From assembly GCF_000149955.1 (NCBI RefSeq), contig NW_017264846.1:168499-232498 (forward strand): a DNA stretch of 64,000 bases, read 5' to 3'. The position numbers were made by a program, and so were the translations under genes. Each line of letters starts with the position of its first letter. Position 1 is the first letter of the stretch. Source of the stretch: Fusarium oxysporum f. sp. lycopersici 4287 (lineage: Eukaryota > Ascomycota > Sordariomycetes > Hypocreales > Nectriaceae). This document shows, one piece after another, positions 1 through 11,640 of the stretch. The notes beneath the pieces were generated by a model that saw only the letters and a program-made list of their open reading frames with translations, made no database searches and was not told where the DNA came from.

Positions 1-961
1 CAGCCAGCGAAGCGCTCATCGTTGTTTCTGGCTTGCTGATGCGTAATTGCGGCTCGATTGCCTCTCGCCTTTATAGGTTTTCTCGTGGGCTGCTCCTGCC
101 GCTCTTCCTGCTGTTGTTGTTGCTGCGTCGTGGTGTCCGAATGTGCCGCAATCTCCTCCGGACCCAGCTCATGTAATTGCTGTGAGAACTCCTCTAGCAT
201 AGTTGAGTCGGGGTCATCGGCAGAAGCTTCGAGAGCCGCTCTCAGAGCTTCTTTTCAGCGAGCGAGAAGGAATGCTTGTAAGGCGAGATTGATAATATGG
301 CCGATGCAGCGGATTCTGCGGCGTTTGTGAGGGTCCTCATCCTGTACTATAATTTAGTATAGGCTACAGCAGTATTAGCGGCCAAGCGTTAAATTTACAC
401 CTGATTTCGCCTCCAGAACCTTTGATAGCTTCTCTAAATAGGTGTAGCATTGTCGTCTATATAATAGCCGAGGTTTTGGGCAGTAATGTTGAATTTCCGT
501 AGCATACGGGTGATTAACTCAGCCTGCGTAGTACCAGAATGGCTGTATTTGCACTCTGGCAGTCCTAGTAGTGCTTTCTGAAGCTTGAAGTCCTCATAGA
601 CCCATTGAACGCATACAGAGGGTACGCCATGGCGTTGTGGCGATGTCCAGAGATTAGAAGATATGTGTATCTTCGACTGCGTTGTTTGAAGTCTTTCGGC
701 AAGTTGTGAGCTGTATAGCGAGTAGTTCGAGTTAATATAGCCCATAGCCTGCTTTCGACCATTGATGAGAAGGTCCCCGATGGCTGGATTACATGCCAGA
801 GCCAGATCTCGCAGTTCGGAGTGCTCAACTGCCTCAATATAGGCTTGCTTATTAAAACAGTTGCGGAGAGCAGCCTGCGAAGGACAAGAGACGATATACG
901 AATCGATAGCGCCAGATAAAACACCGAAGGCAAATGTACTAGTTAATTGAAATGGGAACAA
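1..961 (-). pseudogene. hAT transposase relic, runs off left edge
   Basis: Reads leftward from about 961. The translation closely parallels the hAT copy at 58.9-61.9 kb: both have an AALRN.FN.QAYIEA segment, a DLAL.CNPAI segment, a WTSP.RHG segment, and further on a cysteine/histidine-containing stretch followed by an LLAR..E.LR.A segment (about positions 220-330). Near the left edge the frame runs into a Gln-rich tail (positions 60-170). The BED zinc-finger N-terminus is missing, so the copy is truncated at about 961. In-frame stops lie between 340 and 434 and again near 264. The C-terminal dimerisation domain, if present, lies outside the window. Non-functional. Confidence 0.75.
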
Positions 962-1171
962 ATCATCTCATTGAATCATATGAACTATGTCTGGTCCTTG
1001 CCTTCTCACGCTCAACCTCTTCCAGGTCTATAGTCGCAATTTAAAAGTTTTTTTTTTTAGTTTTTTTTTTGAAGCGCAATACTTGGCAACATTAGAGAAG
1101 TTTAAAGTCACATTGTATTTTCTCCCAAGATCATCTGATGGCCTCGAATAAAAATGATTTTCTTCTCAGAT

Positions 1172-1432
1172 TATCCCTTTGAGTGCCACAGCCTTAGGCG
1201 GGGTCACGACAGGGGTATAGAGCCAATCAAGATAAATGAAACTAACGGTACTTTTCCACACATACTAGTTTGTATGATGGTAAAAGTCCCAGCAGTTTTG
1301 ATTGTTACAAAGAGCTACCTTACAGACTTGGCAAATCTCTTATGAACTTCCGGTACCCTGCACGTACTAACCTTATGACTAAGCTAAGTGGGGCGAGTGA
1401 CCCTCCTAAGGGCTGTGGCACTCAAAGGGATA
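1172..1432. mobile_element. piggyBac-type miniature inverted-repeat element
   Basis: A 261-bp element with terminal inverted repeats that begin TATCCCTTTGAGTGCCACAG at 1172 and return inverted at 1432. The same terminal style (TATCYCTTTGA..) bounds the two piggyBac-like elements at 21.9 and 34.5 kb. Internal sequence around 1260-1345 resembles the 3' end of the 21.9 kb transposase gene on the minus strand (its C-terminal Cys-rich tail), so this is probably an internal deletion derivative moved by a full-length relative. No TTAA target duplication is visible at the ends. Confidence 0.65.
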
Positions 1433-1452
1433 CGGTTACAAGGACAAGATTT

Positions 1453-2057
1453 CTACGACAAAGTTTCCATGCTATTCCCGCACTGTAAATCCCTCTCCTT
1501 GTGTGCATCAGAATACATGGTAGCCATCCCTTCTAACTCGATGATGCGATTCCTTGCCATATCCAATACTTGTCCTCTGCTCAGAACCTGGCCAATGTTG
1601 GCTGTCGTATCCCTGTCAGCAAGGCTACGCGCCTGTGCCACTGCAGAACTGTGAGAAGCCTCTCAAACTGCGTCTTGAGTCGGGCACGGTAGTGTTTCTC
1701 GACAAGGTTATGGCTTTCTCGGGTGTGTTCTGGATTGCTGGGAGCTGTGCCACGACGCTTGCGGTTCTTGGATTTGCGCAATGCTGATCGAAGTTGGAGT
1801 TGAACGTCGGGAACATGAAGTGAAATATCCTTGCTGGGGGGCTGTTGATTCGAGGGATTGCTCGCCTCTTCGGGAGGAGTCAACGGCCCACTCATCTCCC
1901 TCCTCAGCGGTTCTGTATTGGCATCGGGGCAGATATAGTCAAGATTCGTCTCAAAACTTGGCTGGCAGGCTATAGAGAGATCGGCTTCTAATAAGTCAGA
2001 AGGTCCAGATGACCCTAATGTGTTGGTAAACTACTCAGAAGCCAAATACTCATCCAT
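1453..2057 (-). pseudogene. bHLH transcription factor, broken
   Basis: The reading frame from 2057 leftward begins MDEYLASE, is cut by a TAG at 2031-2033, and continues through an acidic/proline segment (MSGPLTPPEE at 1895) into a basic helix-loop-helix domain. The basic region and helix 1 read RESHNLVEKHYRARLK..FERLL, the style of fungal SREBP/Myc-like regulators. At about 1641 the frame must shift to recover the loop and helix 2 (SRGQVLDMARNRIIELE). One nonsense codon plus one frameshift argue for a pseudogene. An intron could explain the upstream stop, but no good splice pair is visible there. The 3' end lies about 20 bp from the piggyBac miniature element. Confidence 0.65.
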
Positions 2058-3557
2058 GTCCGATATATGATTCTTGATAGTGGCTGTTGCTATGTCCATG
2101 TAATTGGGGCTCTATCTGTCAGGCTAAAATCAACTCACCCTGCCCCGATGAGCAATCAGGAGGCATCTGTAAACAACTATCAGTACACTGGCCATTCAAA
2201 GTCAGATTAGGCAAACGCGTAATGCCCAGATACCCCTCTATATTACCAATTGTAACTAGTGGTCTGTAAGAAACTTACTTGAAACTGGGATTTATCATAC
2301 CCTTGGACAAGGGTGTCAAGTGTACCATCAATTTCCTCAGCAGCCATTTGGGCGTTATGGCCACTGGTTTAAGTCGGCTGGGAACTTTGATGAATCGTTC
2401 AAAAGGAATATCAGATGAATTACAATGTTTTGTCGTCACACTTTACGATATCATCCAGGAGCAACTGGCATTGTACAAATGAATGCTACCATTCTATCGT
2501 ATGGCTTATCCTCGACGAGAATTCCAGGGCCAATAACCGACTACATATAAAGATAGTGGAGAATCGTATGTTCTATCGACTGATGTGAGCAAGTCCAGAT
2601 CAATCGTATGCCTTGACGGTCGGGCACCTCCAAGGTTCCGGAACTTTGTCCACTTATTGATTAGTTATCAGAGTAAAGATAACCTCACGGAGGAACCAGG
2701 CTTGGCGGCCGACTCCGGGCCGGTCACTGGCTTGATGAACCAAGCCTGGTCTGGATGGCGGTCGAGACCGGTCCATCACTTTAGCTGGAGCATGGTGAGT
2801 CAGATGGAGTGTCATCAATACAACTTGAATGGGGGAGATTCCATTACTTGCTGCTAGCCTGTTAACTTTGATCGAACGTATTGGTAATAACTTTGGCAAA
2901 AACAGCTGAGCAGGCGGTGCATCTTAGCATGATATAACGAACTGGATTGCTGGAATTCGTACTGTATACGGCTTATCGCAAGGCATGCCGTGGTTCTTGG
3001 AAAGTGTCGTGAGAATTCGACCACTAAAAGCTCCTTTTCGAAACCGCCCACGTAATAATCATGTGATCGATGAAGAGGAGATGACCGGCAACATGGGACA
3101 GGCCGGATGCGCGTCAAGCTTTGCAAATGCACTTCTGGTCATCATCTGACTTGTATTGGCAAGATTCTGAATTCCTGAGCTATCAAGATTGACTATGATT
3201 ACTCGGGTAGGGCCTTGAGACCGGCCCCCCTTAGCCCAACCCATTCCACACGTGGAGCCTGAGGGTCAGGCACGGGGGGTACGGTGACTAGGAAAAGGGT
3301 CGGTTGACTAGGGAAATTAAGCTACCTCATTTTTATATGTGCGCCCCACCAAATTAGATGTACTTCCTTTGCCACGCTACATGATTGTGACCGGACCAAC
3401 CCCTCCATTTGCAACCCCCACCAAAAATACATATTGCCAAAACACCAAGCAACCATCACGACTATTCGGTATTTTCATCATCCTTTAGGACAACGAACTC
3501 GCCCTAACTGACTTCAATACTTCCCCCAACGACTACTTCATCATCTTCTTCGTCAAT
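2058..3557. other. No gene seen; short inverted repeat
   Basis: No supported coding region; the small ORFs here are not protein-like. An 11-bp perfect inverted repeat (ACCAGGCTTGG at 2695-2705, complement at 2740-2750) encloses a GC-rich 34-bp loop. The left end of the pogo relic may lie around 3240-3340, but no matching partner repeat was found. Confidence 0.4.
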
Positions 3558-5405
3558 TTATTCCTCGTCATCTTCAACGATTCCAAAGCCGTCAGCTTCT
3601 AACGACATCTTCTTCCGATTAGAGCGGCGTTTTTCCTCATCTGCAACGAGGAATCCCAGTGCCTCCTTCACAGTATTGAAGTTATAGTCAAATAGAAGAA
3701 GGAATAGGGGATTCCAGTGAAATCTGAAGACCTTAATGACTTCCTGACTTCCTGATTCTACTGCCTGCTTTGCTCTCTCCTCGGATTGCTTCATTTTATC
3801 GTCAAGCTCGCGGTGAAGCCGGTATCTTAAGCCTAGCAACGCGGTTGGCTTCAGAAACTCTTGGTGTTGTGACTTTATATAGAAATCACCCGCCGTGAAT
3901 ATCTTCTTCTTCTGAGAATAGCTCGGCTGGCTGCTATGAAGGTCAGCAACCCGTAATAGCTTTAGACTTATTCTCAATTGCTTCCTGACTGCTGCAATCC
4001 ATCGTCGTAGATAGATGACTTCGTCTTTTACTTCGTTATTGTGGAGGCGCGATTCCTCTGCTGCCTGACCGGGCAGTCGGTTATGCTGATCCTTTGCGAC
4101 GCGAAGTCTGGCATCATAGACAGTAATTGGCCCGTAATTTGCTATAATCGTTGTCCCCTGATCCCGGGCAGAGCGTCTAAGGTTCTTCTCCTTAAGCAGG
4201 CGCATCTCCTGTGTCGCTGTAATGCCATTTAAAGCGAGAATTGAGTGCCTTTCACACCTTCTCATTAATATGTAACACTGAGGGAGTCAGGGGCGTGCCC
4301 GAGACCACTGAGCATTCGATCCTGAGGGCCACATATTCCTCGTACTGACGGTCTTCCGCAAATTCAGCTGTGGCGTGTCCATTTCGATCCAGTCGGCGTT
4401 GACATCAATCGAATCTCCTGATCGAAAGGAATCGAATGGTATAGCTCTCGAGATGATTAGGCTTCAGAAATCTCATCGGATTCGGAGTTGTTATCGCTGC
4501 TGTGAGTAGAAGATGACCCCAGTGATACGTAGCCGGGTAACGACTCCTCAGCTACCTCTAAAGATAGTGATGATAAGGGGTTGGTCATACGGTCGATCAC
4601 GGCCGCGTGATTATAAGGATAGATGCCGGTCTTCTTCCAAGATGAGATGATAGTGCTTTTCTTAGCAGTCTTGCGGCGGATTTCCTGTAAATGAAACAGG
4701 AAGTCAGCTTTATTGAAGTCTGTAGCGCCATCTGCAATCTCACGAGAAAGGACCTCTTGATGCCAGTGCTTATATTAGCTAAATAGCCTAACATCTAGCG
4801 GCTGAAGAATATGCGTCAAGAGGGGAGGGAAAGGGAAGAGCTCTACGCCTGCATCTTGGGCTTTTTGGAAAAGCTCCTTGGTGAAATGATTCTCACAGCC
4901 ATCTAGTAATATTGTTCTTTTTTGTGGATTCTTTTGAGGCCGGGTATGTCGTTCAAAGTGATCGAAAACTTCTAGCGCGGCGATATCGTCGACATAGCCT
5001 TTTGGTGTTGTGATAATCGTTGCGCCTTTTTCTAATGCATTATCAACCCACCGAGACGGTAACTGTACCCCCGGCATGATAACAAAGGCGGGAATAATAG
5101 CTCCTGTTTCTGATATCGACTCAATGACCGTGACGCTTATTGTCTCATATGCATCGATCAAGATGGGCCGGTCAACAGCTCGAAAAGTCCGTACGATAAT
5201 CCCGTTTCTAAGATATCCAATCTGGAAGCCTGTCTCATCGATGTTCCAAAGACCCTCATAATCTATGCCTTTTTGGTGTTATCATGCCACTTTTTAAACC
5301 ACTCTTCGACATTTGCTCGGTCTTCCATCGCCTTTCTTTGTGCTTCAAGCATTGAAGTCTTCTATGAAAAACAGAAGAATGACGGCGTAAGAAGCGCCTT
5401 GTGTT
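3558..5405 (-). pseudogene. Fot1/pogo-type transposase, decayed
   Basis: Minus-strand pieces read in order: FLRRH at about 5400, an EAQRKAMEDRANVEEWF segment, then NIDETGFQIG (first DDE aspartate, about 5235-5205), ILLDGCENH (second, about 4905), HILQPLDV (about 4810), a TIISSWKKTGIYPYN segment (about 4630), LTPSV (about 4285), YGPITVYDARL (about 4120) and a basic tail ending at 3558. This is the order of fungal pogo transposases with long C-terminal extensions. Frameshifts occur near 5360, 5265, 4790 and 4260, with stop codons between. The N-terminal helix-turn-helix domains are missing, so the copy is truncated at its 5' end. Confidence 0.8.
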
Positions 5406-5674
5406 GAATACTGGTGAAAATGAGACCGGCTAACCGGCTGACCGAACTACCGGTCAGAGAGCTGTCTCAGCACTGTAACAACCTCTTAGATAGGTCATTA
5501 CTGAACAGATAGAAATAGGGTTCCAACCCAACTATCGGACAGAGAGGGGAGCACACACAATAGACCCCTATATCTGACACTATGATTAGATTTGCGATTA
5601 CTATAGGTCGCCTAAAGCAGAGATAATAATACTACTTACCTACTAACTACCAAAATATATCTACTAATAACAGC

Positions 5675-5719
5675 TAACGTGGTTGATAAGCATGTGTCCC
5701 AAACAAGTATGTGTCAAAC
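5675..5719. repeat. Orphan terminal repeat of the pogo family
   Basis: Begins TAACGTGGTTGATAAGC, as do the outer repeats at 24583 and 26692, and carries two copies of an AAGYATGTGTC-like motif. No partner end is visible nearby; the LINE begins about 100 bp further on. It is probably the surviving end of a deleted or interrupted element. Confidence 0.55.
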
Positions 5720-5748
5720 ATTACGTGTATTCGGTTCATTGATGTGAA

Positions 5749-7488
5749 TTGGTGTATTCATGTTGTGTTCTGTTGAAATCTACCCCTTGGAGGTTTTACC
5801 ATTTCGGCTGTAATCTTAAAGTATCCCTGCTTGCACGTGAGACCCCAGCACCTGTTCAACAATATCTCCAAAAGGCACTGTCAGCCATCGACAACGGCGA
5901 TGGTCTACCCGTTGCATCCCGAGGAGTTCGAGTTGCCCTCATTGGGGCTCTCACCCTCATCGTCAAAATGCAGAGCACGCCCGATCTTGGTCACGTCTAC
6001 GAAGCAGTGAAAATCGGCCAAGTCGAAACAAAAGCCGCAGCCGAAAGCCTAGCGCATCACGTCAACAGCCTCAAAAATGAGCTCAACGAAACAAACACTA
6101 AAGCTCAACAAACCATGGAAGTAGTTCAACGTAATTCGGAAATTGCGATGGACGCAAAAACGGCCGCGAAAGAAGCCACGGAAATCGGTAAAGCAACAAT
6201 GAAAATGATCAGAGATATGAAGCTCGTGAGCCAGCAAAACCATGCTAGCATCACGCCCACTTACGCCAACGTGATGGCGAGGGGAGGGCTGGCGACAAGC
6301 ATACATAACCCACAGAACCAGAAAGCATCACCTGTCCAGACCGTACGCGAGATCATCATCAACATCAGAGACCCTGTCACTATAGCCAACATCAGAGCGA
6401 TGAGTCCCCGTAGCCTCAAGTCACATGTAGACCTCGCAATCGCACAAAGCAGCAACGAACACATAGAGAAGATCAAGGTAGTATCCTCCAATCAGCTCAG
6501 GAGCGGTGACTTGAGCATCAAAACGGCCACTTCATCGGACATGGTAGCGCTTAGACAGTTTGCAGAAGACTGGGAACAAAGGATCGGAAACGGTGCCACT
6601 GTACGCATTCCGACGTATGGTGTCTTGGTACATGGTGTACGCACTAGTTCGATGGATATGGATAACTTGGAACTCATTAGAGATGGGTTATTGCAGGATA
6701 ATAAGCCTTTCATACCAACTGCGGAGATCAAGTACATAGGCTGGCTGACGAGATCTTCGTCCTCTAAATCAGCATCTTCGGTCGTGGTCGAGTTCACACG
6801 ACCGGAAGATGCGAATAAAGTTATTGATGGGGGCCTCATTTGGCAAGGCGAGGTGTTCCAATGCGAACTCTATGACAGACAGTGCCGCGTGAGACAATGC
6901 TTCCAGTGTCACAAATATGGCCACATAGGAACCCAGTGCAAGGCAACAATAACATGCGGCTACTGCGCGCAAGAGCATCCTACCCGGGATTGCCCAACCA
7001 AGAGCGATAGGGACGCACCACGGAAATGTGCGGCCTGCAACGGTGTACACGAAGCCTGGAATAACCAATGCCCTGTCAGGAAGCAGGAGGTCAATAAAGC
7101 CAAAGCGGCCTCTAAACTGCGGCCCAGATATCATCTAGAGCTAGAAAGCTTCGTCACCAGGATATCTACCGGAACCAGAACGCGGGAGCGGCAAAACAAC
7201 ACCAACACAATCACCAGGACAGGACGACCTATTTTGGAATCAGGCCGACCCCAGGACGCCAGTTCGACCCGGAGCAGGTCGCCTACCAAGAGGCTACAGA
7301 AAAGAGCGAACCCTGGCAGTGACCAGGTGGCGTCAGATAATCCCGATAACGAGATCGTCGTAAACATGGGGAGCCAGCGGCCAAGACGAACGGCAGCCGC
7401 TTCCAGGAGGGTCTTGGAAGCACTGGACGTCAACAGACAAACCACACAGCATGGTCAACAGATGGAAATCGACGACCAAGAATGTTAA
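5749..7488 (+). CDS. LINE ORF1, gag-like with zinc knuckles
   Basis: Probable nucleic-acid-binding protein of the LINE. The open frame covers 579 codons, but the first in-frame ATG is near 5969, so the true N-terminus is probably lost. The start of the conserved region (VQQYLQKALSAIDNGDGLP) resembles fungal Tad-type ORF1. A coiled-coil-like Lys/Glu/Ala-rich stretch covers about residues 85-145. Three Cys/His knuckles lie at about residues 380-445 (CFQCHKYGHIGTQC, CGYCAQEHPTRDC and a third CAAC..H..C). A basic tail follows. The stop codon TAA lies inside the ORF2 start (7482-7488), suggesting translational coupling or reinitiation. Confidence 0.8.
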   Translation: MVYSCCVLLKSTPWRFYHFGCNLKVSLLARETPAPVQQYLQKALSAIDNGDGLPVASRGVRVALIGALTLIVKMQSTPDLGHVYEAVKIGQVETKAAAESLAHHVNSLKNELNETNTKAQQTMEVVQRNSEIAMDAKTAAKEATEIGKATMKMIRDMKLVSQQNHASITPTYANVMARGGLATSIHNPQNQKASPVQTVREIIINIRDPVTIANIRAMSPRSLKSHVDLAIAQSSNEHIEKIKVVSSNQLRSGDLSIKTATSSDMVALRQFAEDWEQRIGNGATVRIPTYGVLVHGVRTSSMDMDNLELIRDGLLQDNKPFIPTAEIKYIGWLTRSSSSKSASSVVVEFTRPEDANKVIDGGLIWQGEVFQCELYDRQCRVRQCFQCHKYGHIGTQCKATITCGYCAQEHPTRDCPTKSDRDAPRKCAACNGVHEAWNNQCPVRKQEVNKAKAASKLRPRYHLELESFVTRISTGTRTRERQNNTNTITRTGRPILESGRPQDASSTRSRSPTKRLQKRANPGSDQVASDNPDNEIVVNMGSQRPRRTAAASRRVLEALDVNRQTTQHGQQMEIDDQEC

Positions 7489-10400
7489 CACAAAATACTC
7501 TTACAATACTACAGTACAACGTCAGAAAATCCAAAGACACAGTCATGGCCACGCTCTTACGAGATCCCGACATAGGACGATACGACATCCTCGCTATCCA
7601 GGAGCCTTGGAAGAACCCATTCGACACGACAACTCACCACCCAGCTAAGGATCAATTTCACCTATGCTACCCAGACAAAGACCAAACCCTTCCAGCCAGG
7701 GTCTGCTTTTTCATCAACAAGAGACTCGATCACTCCAGGTGGCACTTTGAAGAGACAAACAGAGATCTCGGCTCACTAAACCTAAGACTCGGAACAGAAG
7801 AGGAGCAATGGATTATGGTTCACAATGTCTACAACCCGACACAAACCGCAACCGAAAGAGGGAGCACGCTACCCCTTCTCGGCAAAGCACTGGAACAATC
7901 ATCCCAACATGAACAGATCATCATTGGCGACTTCAATCTACGCCACGAGCTGTGGGGAGGTGACCGGGTCCAGCGAGCGGATCCTAATGCTGCCGAGCTC
8001 ATCACAATCATCGAAGATCACTGTCTCACGAGCAATCTTGTCCCAGGCACTATCACATATGAAGAGCGTGACGGAAGAACGACCATAGACCTATGCCTCA
8101 CGACGGCGGGCCTGGTGGGCAGACTGATTCAGTGCGAAATCGAAACAAACATGGACCACGACTCTGACCACCTACCTATCGTCACCTCACTAGACCTGAA
8201 TATTCTCAAAATGATGGCCAAGCCCCGGCGAAATTGGAAAGCCTTAGATGAAAAGACATTCACTCGCGTGCTGCAGCGGGAGCTTCCGCCACAGCAAAGA
8301 CCAAGAACGAAGACAGCTCTGGATAGACATGTGGAGGAAGTGATGGTAGCCTTAACGGTAGCTGTCGAGGAAGCAGTACCGACGACGATTCCATCGTCTA
8401 GATCGAAATCAGGATGGAATGAAGAATGCGCCAAAGTACTGGCACAATCAAAACGACTCCGTCGGCAACACAGCTTATACCATACCGAAGAGACATGGGA
8501 AGCATACCGAACGGCGAGAAATCACAAAGGTAGAACCATCAAGAAAGCGCTCAGACAGAACCATCGCGAGAGGATAGAAGAAGTTTCTCAATCCCCAACA
8601 AACCTCTGGCGGGTAGCAACATGGGCCCGAAACAGACATAACCAAAGTCCGAATGTAACACCAGCACTGATTGATCCAGCCACAAAGCAACAAGCAAATA
8701 CCCCAAACGAAAAAGCAGAGCTTCTCAGAAAGACCTTTTTTCCAGTGCCACCTGAAACCAATCTCGAAGACATAGAGAATGCCAACTACCCTGCTCCCAT
8801 AACCATGCCACCGATAACTACGAGAGAGATAGAAGAAGCCATTGAAGAATCATCCCCATTCAAGGCTCCAGGACCAGACGGCATCGCGAACAAAGCACTC
8901 CAAATCGCCTCTCCCTGGATCAAGCACCATCTCACCAAGATCTTCAATCAGTCCCTCGCCCTTGGCTACTATCCGGAACACTTTCGACAATCCACAACGG
9001 TGGTCCTCAGGAAGCCAGGGAAAGACAACTATACCGTGCCAAAGGCCTACAGGCCAATCGCTCTATTAAACACTACAGGAAAGATCATGGAAGCGGTGAT
9101 AGCAAAGAGGCTGAGCTACATCGCCGAGACTCATGGCTTGCTGCCCGATACCCATATGGGTGGAAGAAAGCTGCGATCAACAGAACACGCCCTTCACCTT
9201 ATCATCGACAAGATATATGACGCCTGGAACACCGGGTCAGGCAAAGTGGCAAGTCTACTGCTTCTGGATGTATCAGGGGCGTTTGACAACATTTCACATG
9301 CACGCCTACTACACAATCTGCGGAAGAGAAAGATAGATGAAAGAACAGTCAAGTGGATCGGAAGCTTCCTGCGCCCAAGATTCACAACGCTATCAATTGA
9401 TTGCTTCACATCTGAACCCTACAGATTGGAGACAGGAGAGCCACAGGGATCAAATCTATCACCGATCCTCTACCTCTTTTACAACGCGGATCTAATAGAA
9501 AAGTGCGGAGAATTAGAAGACACAATGACAACCGGCTTCATAGACGACGTGGCTATCCTGACCTGGGCAGACTCCACGAAAGAGACATGCAAAAAGCTAC
9601 AAGAGGCACTCCACGTCGCAGAGAAGTGGGCGGCCACTCATGCATCTATCTTCGCGCCAGACAAGTTCCAGCTCACTCACTTCACGAGGACAAGAACAAG
9701 AATAGATGTAGAGGAACCCCTTCAGACAAGATGGGGCATGATCGAACCAAAGAAAACATGCAAGTACCTGGGCCTCATCATGGACTCCACCCTCACCTGG
9801 AAACAACACATAGACGAAGTACAACGCAAGGTCACCAAGACAGTCAACGCCCTAGGCAGCCTCGGCGGCTCAACTTGGGGTGTGACAATGCGAGAGATGC
9901 GCAAGATCTACAAAGGAGTGGCGGTGCCACAGATGATGTACGCCTGTTCTGCCTGGTCGAATGCAAACTGGAGAACCAGGGACAAGCCATATACTGAGCG
10001 AACACTGAGCAAGCTTCAAAGCCTACAGGCAAGAGCCTCCAGGGTGATCAGTGGGGCGTTCAAGGCAACGTCCATACCGGCCCTTGACATAGAAACATAC
10101 CTTCTACCAGTCGAATTGCAGATCTTCAAGCACAATGTCAACGCTCTTGGAAGGATCGGCCCGGGTGATCATGGGCCCACGGAAGGGGAAACGAGAAGAA
10201 ACAAGAAAAGCCCGAGAAGAGCTATCGAGCAGTCTATCACCGATCGCCAAGGGCCAAATATTCGGAGACAAGAGCGAATCGTCCCTTATATCGTCCCTCC
10301 ATGGTGGCAGGGGCCACAGACGTTCATCGAAGCAAGCATAGAGGAAGCGCAAGCCAGACACGAGCAAATCATACAAGACGAGCTGGATGCAATACACATC

Positions 10401-11444
10401 TACACAGATGGTAGTGGCATCGACGGCAGCATCGGTGCTGCCGCGGTCTGCACCACTACCCAAGAAACAAAGAGTGCATATATGGGCGACGAGACAACCT
10501 CCACCGTCTACGCCGGTGAACTGCAGGGCATCAGCCTAGCCCTCCAGATCGCACAAGAAGACAGATCGAAAGGCAACAGAAGAAGCAAGGTCGCGATCTA
10601 CACCGACAACCCAGGCCGCTATTCGATCCACCGCCAGGCCAAGGGCAAATCAGGCGCATACCTGCTCAAGAATATCACGCAACAGATCGACGAACTCCGA
10701 ACACAAGACCTGAATACCGAGATCAGATGAGTCCCTGCGCATATAGGAATCCAAGGCAACGAAGACGCAGATCGAGCAGCAAAAGAAGCGACAGGTTGGA
10801 GAGAAGGCGGCCTCACAGGACCGAGAGCAGTAGAACCACAGCAATTATACCCACTTCGATCAACCATGAAGACATGGTCTCATAAAGAGACCATCAAATC
10901 ATGGGAGACAAGCTGGGTATCCGAGACACGCGGCCGAGCATCCTTCAGGCACACGCCCAAACCTTCGCGCAAGGTCTTGGACCTGCACGATGGGCTCATC
11001 AAGAAGCGCAGCGCACTCCTCATGCAGCTGCGTACAGAGAAGATAGGCTTCAACGACTTCCTCTTCGGCCGAAGAGTACCAGGTATCACCAGCAACAGAT
11101 GCCCCTGCGGATCGGATCGACAAACGGTAGCGCACGTCCTCTTACGCTGCCGTCGACACCGCCAACTCCGGGACCAGGAACTGGGACGACTCCGAGGACG
11201 CAACAATCTCCGGAAGCTACTGAACGAGCGCAATGCACTGGCTCTGGTGACAGACAAGTCATCGGACTCACCGGATGCGAGCCCTATGACTGATCCTTTC
11301 CCTCGACCACCCAAGGGTGTCGATGGAGTTCTGAAAAGTAGGTACGCGGTCGCGAAAGAGAGGTCTTCACAGCCCGAGAGAGCCTCGAATCAAGGATCCA
11401 TTAGCATTAAACCACTGCGTACATGGGCCTGCCAGCAAATGTAA
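7482..11444 (+). pseudogene. LINE ORF2: endonuclease, reverse transcriptase, RNase H; one internal stop
   Basis: Starts at ATG 7482. Residues about 1-230 form an APE-type endonuclease (IQEPW, GDFNLRHELWGGD, SDHLPI). Residues about 440-720 form a reverse transcriptase (LLLLDVSGAFDN, GEPQGSNLSPILY, FIDDVAIL). Residues about 970-1100 form RNase H (IYTDGSG, YAGELQGI, IYTDN, then VPAHIGIQGNEDAD). The frame is cut by TGA at 10728-10730, exactly where family members usually have Trp before VPAH, so this looks like TGG to TGA. The same frame then stays open to 11444 and includes a C-terminal CPCG..H.L..C finger (about 11100-11150). Apart from the single stop, no frameshift was seen; expected full length is about 1,320 residues. 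Confidence 0.85.
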
Positions 11445-11640
11445 ATAGTGGTTAGAGAGAGAAAAGCGGGAATTTTGGGAACAGCTGGCCAACGATGTTT
11501 GACGTTGGCGAAGTGGGGCACCGCGGAACAATACTGATCCGTGAGGCTTCGGCTGTTCGCCGGACCCCGTTATCCGGGCATAATCGTTTAGATGATTACA
11601 ACCGAGTAGGATATAATCAAATCAATCAATCAAATCAAAT

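Larger units (their letters stand above)
5749..11640 (+). mobile_element. Tad/I-clade-like non-LTR retrotransposon, 5'-truncated
   Basis: A LINE with a gag-like ORF1, an ORF2 that overlaps it by 7 nt (ATGTTAA), and a 3' untranslated region of about 200 bp ending in a short A/T/C tandem tail (AATCAAATCAATC.., 11612-11640) instead of poly-A. ORF1 has no good ATG at its start and is probably truncated around 5815-5835. ORF2 has all expected enzymatic domains and only one stop codon. No target-site duplication was recognised. Confidence 0.85.

Noticed and set aside
3240..3340. Left terminal repeat of the pogo relic at 3.5-5.4 kb
   Set aside because: GTGACTAGG/TTGACTAGG words are suggestive, but no inverted partner was found beyond 5400.
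6261..7445. Minus-strand ORFs over the LINE ORF1
   Set aside because: Shadow frames of a strong coding sequence with zinc knuckles on the plus strand.
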